Shown here piece by piece: positions 6,888-10,979 of a DNA stretch of 10,979 nucleotides; within the stretch, counting starts at the first letter, position 1; each line of letters opens with the position of its first letter. The notes under the pieces are model-generated. The model did not search any database. It was given only the letters and a program-made list of their open reading frames with translations, and was not told where the DNA came from. Origin of the DNA: an uncultured bacterium (GTDB lineage Bacteria > Bacteroidota > Ignavibacteria > Kapaibacteriales > UBA2268). The DNA is taken from assembly GCA_937875295.1 (NCBI GenBank), contig CALLXS010000047.1, positions 1-10,979 on the forward strand. Reading direction: 5' to 3'. The translations under genes were made by a program, and so were the position numbers.

Positions 6888-8126
6888 ATGAAAAAAGAAC
6901 TGAAATCAGTATGGATAATATCTAAGTATGGATCTACAAAAAAGTACGGGGTTAGTTCAAAACCATATAGAACTGCAAAATTTCTAAGTGAGAATGGTAT
7001 AAACACTTATTTAATAAGTTCTGACTCGAACCATTTAGCGGAGTATCCTAAGAGTGAACATAGATACAACTGGGAGAATGAAGGAGAGTTAAACCATATT
7101 TGGATTAAGACACTAAAATACAAGAAGAGTGCTTCTATTAAGCGTGTATTTAGCTGGCTTGCTTTTGAATGGCATCTGTTTCGAATGGATAAAAGAAAAC
7201 TGCAAAGACCTGATGCTGTAATTATATCTTCCTTATCACTACTCACAGTATTGTATGGCTTATATCTTAAGAAAATCTATAAATCTAAGTTGGTATTTGA
7301 AATTAGAGACATTTACCCACTAACCTTAACGGAAGAGTTAGGTGTATCCAAATATAATCCCATAGTATGGCTTTTCAAGATTATTGAAAGGGTTGGTTAC
7401 AAAGAATCAGACATAATAGTAGGTACTATGCCGAATTTATCCAGTCATGTCAAGAATGTATTAGGATATGAAAAAAAGGTATTTTATTCTCCTTTAGGCA
7501 TCAATGACAATTGGGATTTAATGCGAGCACCATCAAAAAGAGTAGATGAACTATTTCCAGATCATAGTTGTATTGTAATTGGTTATGCAGGAAGTATGGG
7601 AACAACAAATGCCTTAGACAGTTTTATTGAAACTATTGAATATCTTCAATCAGATAATGAGCTATATTTCGTATTAGTTGGTCAAGGTGATCAAAAGGAG
7701 GAATATCAGAATAGGTTAAAGAGCTGCTGCAATGTTACCGTTGGTCCAAAACTTGAACAATATGAGATTCCTTACTTTCTTAGTAAATGTGATATACTCT
7801 ATTTGTCAACCAATGACTCCAAAGTATGGGAATACGGGCAATCTATGAATAAGCTCGTTGATTATATGAAGGCAGGTAAGCCTGTAGTTGCATCATATTC
7901 CGGGTATCCTTCTATGCTTAATGAAGCAGATTCGGGGATTTTTGTTAATACGAATTCAACAGAGGCAATAATTGAGGGTATTAGAAAATATGCTAATATG
8001 GACACAGAAGGAAGACAGGAAATTGGAACTAAAGGAAAGAGATGGATTGAAGAGAATTACGCGAATGAAATAGTTTGTAAAAAGTATTTTGATGAATTAT
8101 GTGATTTAATAAGCTTCAAGGAGTAA
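6888..8126 (+). CDS. GT4-like glycosyltransferase (WcaI/WbuB-like)
   Basis: This is probably a cytoplasmic, membrane-associated GT-B-fold enzyme that adds a sugar from a nucleotide donor to a lipid-linked glycan. Translated from ATG 6888 it is 412 residues. The N-terminal Rossmann half opens with KSVWIISKYGSTKKYGVSSKPYRTAKFL, and a conserved-looking FEIRDIYPLTLTEELG stands at 137-152. The C-terminal donor-binding half starts near VIGYAGSMG (230-238), continues with YFVLVGQGDQ (260-269), and ends with the sugar-nucleotide motif EYGQSMNKLVDYMKAGKPVVAS (315-336). In that motif Asp325 stands where most GT4 enzymes have the second Glu of EX7E, and Gly stands at the first, as in relatives using an S-x-NKL-x-EYM form. 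Donor and acceptor cannot be assigned. It heads a plus-strand run of three glycosyltransferases, 67 bases before the next. Confidence 0.88.
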   Translation: MKKELKSVWIISKYGSTKKYGVSSKPYRTAKFLSENGINTYLISSDSNHLAEYPKSEHRYNWENEGELNHIWIKTLKYKKSASIKRVFSWLAFEWHLFRMDKRKLQRPDAVIISSLSLLTVLYGLYLKKIYKSKLVFEIRDIYPLTLTEELGVSKYNPIVWLFKIIERVGYKESDIIVGTMPNLSSHVKNVLGYEKKVFYSPLGINDNWDLMRAPSKRVDELFPDHSCIVIGYAGSMGTTNALDSFIETIEYLQSDNELYFVLVGQGDQKEEYQNRLKSCCNVTVGPKLEQYEIPYFLSKCDILYLSTNDSKVWEYGQSMNKLVDYMKAGKPVVASYSGYPSMLNEADSGIFVNTNSTEAIIEGIRKYANMDTEGRQEIGTKGKRWIEENYANEIVCKKYFDELCDLISFKE

Positions 8127-8181
8127 TAGGTTTCAAGAAAAAAATTTTATCAATAATCGATAGACTTTTAAGTCTTTTCAG

Positions 8182-8188
8182 AAGGAGG
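8182..8188 (+). promoter_or_regulatory. strong Shine-Dalgarno AAGGAGG
   Basis: AAGGAGG lies five bases before ATG 8194, a near-ideal match to the anti-Shine-Dalgarno sequence. It fixes the start of the second glycosyltransferase and contrasts with the SD-poor genes of the left half. Confidence 0.85.
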
Positions 8189-8193
8189 TTTCT

Positions 8194-9303
8194 ATGAAAA
8201 TATGCCATATCACAACTGTACACCCAAGATATGATATCCGTATATTCTGGAAAGAATGTGTATCTATGGCTAAAGAAGGAAACGAAGTTATGCTTATCGT
8301 AAATGATGATCAAGATAATGAAGAGGTTGATGGTATAAAAATTTTATCAGTGAAGAGTCCTTCTACAAACAGACTATCGAGGATACTGTCTGTAAGAGCC
8401 AAAAAGTTAGCTTATAAGAAGGCGATGGACTTGAAAGCTGACATTTATCATTTTCATGACCCAGAGCTTCTTGGCTTGGGTATCAAGTTAAAAAAACAAG
8501 GCACCTGCGTTATATATGATTCCCATGAAGATGTACCGAGGCAAATTCTTGCTAAGGAGTGGATACCTCGCTTTATGAGACAAATTATATCTAAGATATT
8601 TGAATTATATGAAAATAGATGTGTAAAGAAGTATGATGCAATTATTGTTCCTACCCCTCATATAAAGGATAGATTTAAACATTTGAATAATTCTGTTTGG
8701 GAGGTATGTAATTTTCCTTCAGTAGAAGAGATAAACTATTCAGGTGAGAATTACTCAAATTGTAATCCAGCTTGTTATATAGGCGACCTTTCAAATAATA
8801 GAGGCATTAAACAGATTGCAGAAGCAACGAATAAGGCAGGATTAGAACTTAATCTTTGTGGGAAGTTTCATTCAATGGGATTAGAACAAGAAATACTTGA
8901 AGAATACAATAACGTTAAGTATTTAGGTTTTTTAGGAAGAAGCGAAATTTCAGAGATATTGAATAATTCAAGTATGGGTTTCGTCACCCTACTAAATACA
9001 CCTAACGATGCAATGTCATATCCAATAAAACTATTTGAGTATATGGCTGCTGGAATACCGGTTATTTCATCAAACTTCCCAGTGTATAAAGAAATAGTGG
9101 AGGAAAATAATTGTGGTATATGTGTAGATCCTCTTGATATTGATGATATATGTGATGCAATAAATAAGATAAGAAATAATAAGGTATACTCAGATGAGCT
9201 ACATAAAAATGGTCGCATAGCAATAGAAAAGAAATACAACTGGGAGAGCCAAGCTAAGATTCTTATAAAAAGCTATGAATGCTGTCTGAATTATGATAAA
9301 TGA
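8194..9303 (+). CDS. GT4-like glycosyltransferase with FHDPELL and YDSHED motifs
   Basis: This 369-residue GT-B enzyme belongs to a group common in polysaccharide clusters. It starts MKICHITTVHPRYDIRIFWKE, a typical opening with the first beta strand and glycine-poor loop of this group. Characteristic motifs follow: FHDPELL (87-93) and YDSHED (108-113) in the N-terminal acceptor half, then CYIGDLSNNRGI (194-205), where the C-terminal half begins. The donor-site motif SYPIKLFEYMAAGIPVI (275-291) has Glu282 in the second EX7E position but no Glu at the first. The length is normal and no truncation is seen. It sits 67 bases after the first glycosyltransferase and 67 before the third. Sharing the direction and ribosome-site style of its neighbours, it is probably co-transcribed and acts on the same repeat unit. 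The sugar specificity is unknown. Confidence 0.9.
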   Translation: MKICHITTVHPRYDIRIFWKECVSMAKEGNEVMLIVNDDQDNEEVDGIKILSVKSPSTNRLSRILSVRAKKLAYKKAMDLKADIYHFHDPELLGLGIKLKKQGTCVIYDSHEDVPRQILAKEWIPRFMRQIISKIFELYENRCVKKYDAIIVPTPHIKDRFKHLNNSVWEVCNFPSVEEINYSGENYSNCNPACYIGDLSNNRGIKQIAEATNKAGLELNLCGKFHSMGLEQEILEEYNNVKYLGFLGRSEISEILNNSSMGFVTLLNTPNDAMSYPIKLFEYMAAGIPVISSNFPVYKEIVEENNCGICVDPLDIDDICDAINKIRNNKVYSDELHKNGRIAIEKKYNWESQAKILIKSYECCLNYDK

Positions 9304-9321
9304 TTTCCATAGCTGACATAA

Positions 9322-9334
9322 TTGAGTAACTCAA
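9322..9334 (+). repeat. 13-base perfect dyad in the second inter-glycosyltransferase gap
   Basis: TTGAGT-A-ACTCAA is a perfect inverted repeat around a central A. As RNA it would form only a five-pair stem with a UAA loop. It has no following U-run, so it is not a good terminator. It could be a protein-binding half-site pair or chance. Confidence 0.3.
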
Positions 9335-9360
9335 CGAAAAAATTAAAAGTTTGATTTAAA

Positions 9361-9365
9361 GGGAG
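9361..9365 (+). promoter_or_regulatory. Shine-Dalgarno GGGAG before the third glycosyltransferase
   Basis: GGGAG, within AAAGGGAGA, ends five bases before ATG 9371 and supports that start over the later in-frame Met codons. Confidence 0.65.
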
Positions 9366-9370
9366 ATGTT

Positions 9371-10543
9371 ATGGTTGTTATTAAGATATGTATTTCAGAA
9401 TGGAACAATGCAAGTAGAGACAAAAGAGAATTAGCTATAGTTAATGATTTAGGAGCCTGTTGTGTCGTTATAGCTAAAGGATTACCAAACGACAAAGGTA
9501 GAAAAACAAATATTTCAGGCTATGACACATATCTTTATTCAACAAAGCCTCTGGGAGCGCACAAATTTTTAAATGTTTTTAATAGGTTACTATCTGTTTT
9601 TATTTGGGCTTCAAACGTTAGAAAACATGAAGGTAATATATTGTCGTGCCACGACTTAGGAGCGTTCCTGATTGGTTGGCTTTCTACGTTTTTAATGACA
9701 AAAAACAAAAAACCTTTGCTGATATATGATTCGCATGAATTTGAGATTGGTAGATGTGGTAACCGAAACAAGGTCTCAAAATGGATTATTATTCATCTTG
9801 AAAGATTTTTAATGAAGAAATGTGTATTTTCAATAATGGTGAATGATACAATAGCTGATGAAGTTCAACGCATACACAATCAGAAAGTACGCCCAATTGT
9901 CGTTCGGAGCATTCCCGAGTATTGGAATATTGATGAAGTTGTTATTAAACAAACACGGTTTGAATTATTGAGGGGCAATGGCTTGCCTGTTGATACTTTT
10001 ACAATAATGTATCATGGGGGCATAATTAAAGATCGTGGGATAGAAACACTGATCGAGCTTGTATCAATCAATCCCAATATCTCAGGTGTGATCCTTGGAA
10101 ATGGACAAAAGGACTATATGAAGTATCTACAAAGCTTGGTTAAAGAAAAAGGGATAGAGGACCGAATAATTTTTCATCCTGCAGTTCCAATTGAGGAGCT
10201 ATGGAAATACGTTGGTGCAGCGGATGTGGGAATGGTTATGATAAGAAATGTGTGCCTTAATCATTACTATTCACTGCCTAACAAGTTTTTTGAAAACATA
10301 CAAAGTATGACTCCTGTAATTGGATCTAATTTCCCTGAGATAAAACGAATTATTGAACAGTATCAAATTGGTATGATATGCAACCCGGACGACATTCAAG
10401 AGATAAATCAATGTGTTGAAAAGATGCGTATAGATAAAGAATTTTATAAGCAGTGCAAAAAAAATTTAATACAGGCTAAAAAAGATTTATGTTGGGAAAA
10501 AGAGAAAAAGATATTAGAAAAATCGTATAAAGAATTAATTTAG
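9371..10543 (+). CDS. GT4-like glycosyltransferase with YDSHE motif
   Basis: This is the third GT-B-fold glycosyltransferase in the run, 390 residues. The N-terminal half has LSCHDLGAFLIGW (91-103) and YDSHEFE (119-125), the same kind of landmarks as FHDPELL and YDSHED in the gene before, so the two are distant relatives. The C-terminal half starts near FTIMYHGGIIKDRGIETLI (210-228), then GVILGNGQ (239-246), IEDRIIFHPAVP (262-273), and the donor-binding motif SLPNKFFENIQSMTPVIGS (301-319) with Glu308. The hydrophobic patch IGWLSTFLM (101-109) probably packs inside the fold or against the membrane; I see no convincing transmembrane span. It follows the second glycosyltransferase by 67 bases and precedes a membrane protein gene by 114. 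Its role is presumably assembly of the same surface glycan; donor and linkage are unknown. Confidence 0.87.
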   Translation: MVVIKICISEWNNASRDKRELAIVNDLGACCVVIAKGLPNDKGRKTNISGYDTYLYSTKPLGAHKFLNVFNRLLSVFIWASNVRKHEGNILSCHDLGAFLIGWLSTFLMTKNKKPLLIYDSHEFEIGRCGNRNKVSKWIIIHLERFLMKKCVFSIMVNDTIADEVQRIHNQKVRPIVVRSIPEYWNIDEVVIKQTRFELLRGNGLPVDTFTIMYHGGIIKDRGIETLIELVSINPNISGVILGNGQKDYMKYLQSLVKEKGIEDRIIFHPAVPIEELWKYVGAADVGMVMIRNVCLNHYYSLPNKFFENIQSMTPVIGSNFPEIKRIIEQYQIGMICNPDDIQEINQCVEKMRIDKEFYKQCKKNLIQAKKDLCWEKEKKILEKSYKELI

Positions 10544-10642
10544 ATTAGATGTAAATGAGTTATGAATAATTGATAAAGGTTTTAACAAACTGAGTTAATA
10601 TTAGGTGCAAGGTGAATTTAAAACAGCAAACAAAAGTGTAGT

Positions 10643-10649
10643 AGGAGGG
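10643..10649 (+). promoter_or_regulatory. Shine-Dalgarno AGGAGGG choosing a GTG start
   Basis: AGGAGGG ends eight bases before GTG 10658 and eleven before TTG 10661. The better spacing favours the GTG. The 114-base gap that contains it (10544-10657) shows no other gene and no clear hairpin terminator, so read-through from the glycosyltransferase genes is likely. Confidence 0.7.
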
Positions 10650-10657
10650 TGAAAATA

Positions 10658-10979
10658 GTGTTGAAAGATCAGACGCTATATATGGATACAATAGAGAGCT
10701 TAGATAAAAGGTACAGCCCATTTTCGATAATAAAAATTATATTTGTTATATTAGGATTAGTATGTATGGGTTTGGTAGGCTTTTCTAATGTTGTTGCGGA
10801 TGGATTGAGTGCATTTTTTCTGCTTCCTTTGTCATTCGCTGTTGCGTGTATGTTCTCCTATAATGCTATCGCCTATGCAAAAGATAGCTTTGGACTTTTA
10901 ATTCTATATGGACTGATAACACTAAGATATTTGGTTTCACCTGTACTGACTGCACTATCCGGAAAGTTGGTTCCCAATG
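10658..10979 (+). CDS. multi-span membrane protein, possible polysaccharide polymerase (C-terminus beyond window)
   Basis: The frame is open from GTG 10658 to the window edge, giving 107 residues. A short polar N-terminus (LKDQTLYMDTIESLDKRYSP) precedes hydrophobic segments at about residues 25-45 (IIKIIFVILGLVCMGLVGF), 50-70 (LSAFFLLPLSFAVACMFSY) and 78-98 (FGLLILYGLITLRYLVSPVL). The spacing of short hydrophobic segments and the LRYLVSPVLTALSG stretch resemble the start of Wzy-like oligosaccharide repeat-unit polymerases, which sit beside glycosyltransferases in such clusters. Other possibilities are a Wzx flippase or an unrelated membrane protein, because only the first quarter or so is visible. 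The start is GTG, with an adjacent TTG as the alternative. It shares its direction and strong ribosome site with the three genes before it. Confidence 0.7.
   Translation, partial: MLKDQTLYMDTIESLDKRYSPFSIIKIIFVILGLVCMGLVGFSNVVADGLSAFFLLPLSFAVACMFSYNAIAYAKDSFGLLILYGLITLRYLVSPVLTALSGKLVPN

Noticed and set aside
8163..8174. Short inverted repeat GACTT-TT-AAGTC just before the AAGGAGG site of the second glycosyltransferase.
   Set aside because: A five-pair stem with a two-base loop cannot fold as such, has no U-run, and is expected by chance in AT-rich DNA.
8127..9370. Both gaps between the glycosyltransferase genes are exactly 67 bases, suggesting a duplicated spacer.
   Set aside because: Comparing 8127-8193 with 9304-9370 by eye shows no shared sequence beyond A/T runs, so the equal length looks like coincidence.
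7007..9771. Several minus-strand reading frames of 65-123 codons (7007-7246, 8116-8313, 8868-9239, 9535-9771).
   Set aside because: Three lie opposite glycosyltransferase genes with intact motifs. The one at 8116-8313 covers the gap before the second glycosyltransferase and its 5' end, but encodes nothing recognisable.

Overview
The window falls into two unlike halves that meet at a strand switch near 6780-6890. No rRNA, tRNA, CRISPR array, insertion sequence or origin was seen, and no stretch longer than about 115 bases lacks a gene.

Left half (1-6779, all minus strand). This is an AT-rich run of six genes read from right to left: an uncharacterised protein with one N-terminal membrane anchor and a probable all-beta ectodomain, a TolC-type outer-membrane efflux protein, an RDD membrane protein with an N-terminal zinc ribbon, a MacA-type periplasmic adaptor, a MacB/LolD-type ABC ATPase, and an FtsX/MacB-type permease cut by the window's left edge. 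Together they describe a MacAB-TolC-like tripartite exporter in a two-membrane (Gram-negative) cell. Most starts have no Shine-Dalgarno sequence, and a TTG-N23-TAGATTTG promoter-like element lies upstream of the TolC gene. Both traits fit the Bacteroidota/Chlorobi/Ignavibacteria group, which is my inference for this half.

Right half (6888-10979, all plus strand). Three GT4-like, GT-B-fold glycosyltransferase genes are followed by the start of a multi-membrane-span protein that may be a polysaccharide polymerase. This looks like the beginning or middle of a surface polysaccharide (capsule, O-antigen or exopolysaccharide) cluster. Each gene has a purine-rich Shine-Dalgarno sequence (GGAGG, AAGGAGG, GGGAG, AGGAGGG), ATA isoleucine codons are frequent, and GC is visibly higher. 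These are Firmicutes/Clostridia-like habits.

The halves could have been joined by horizontal transfer of a polysaccharide locus into a Bacteroidota-like genome, or by a chimeric metagenome assembly. The sequence alone cannot decide, and this is the main point to check. I see no clearly new biological system. The least explained gene is the anchored beta-rich protein at 5319-6779, which starts the efflux run and has a layout loosely like GldM/PorM.
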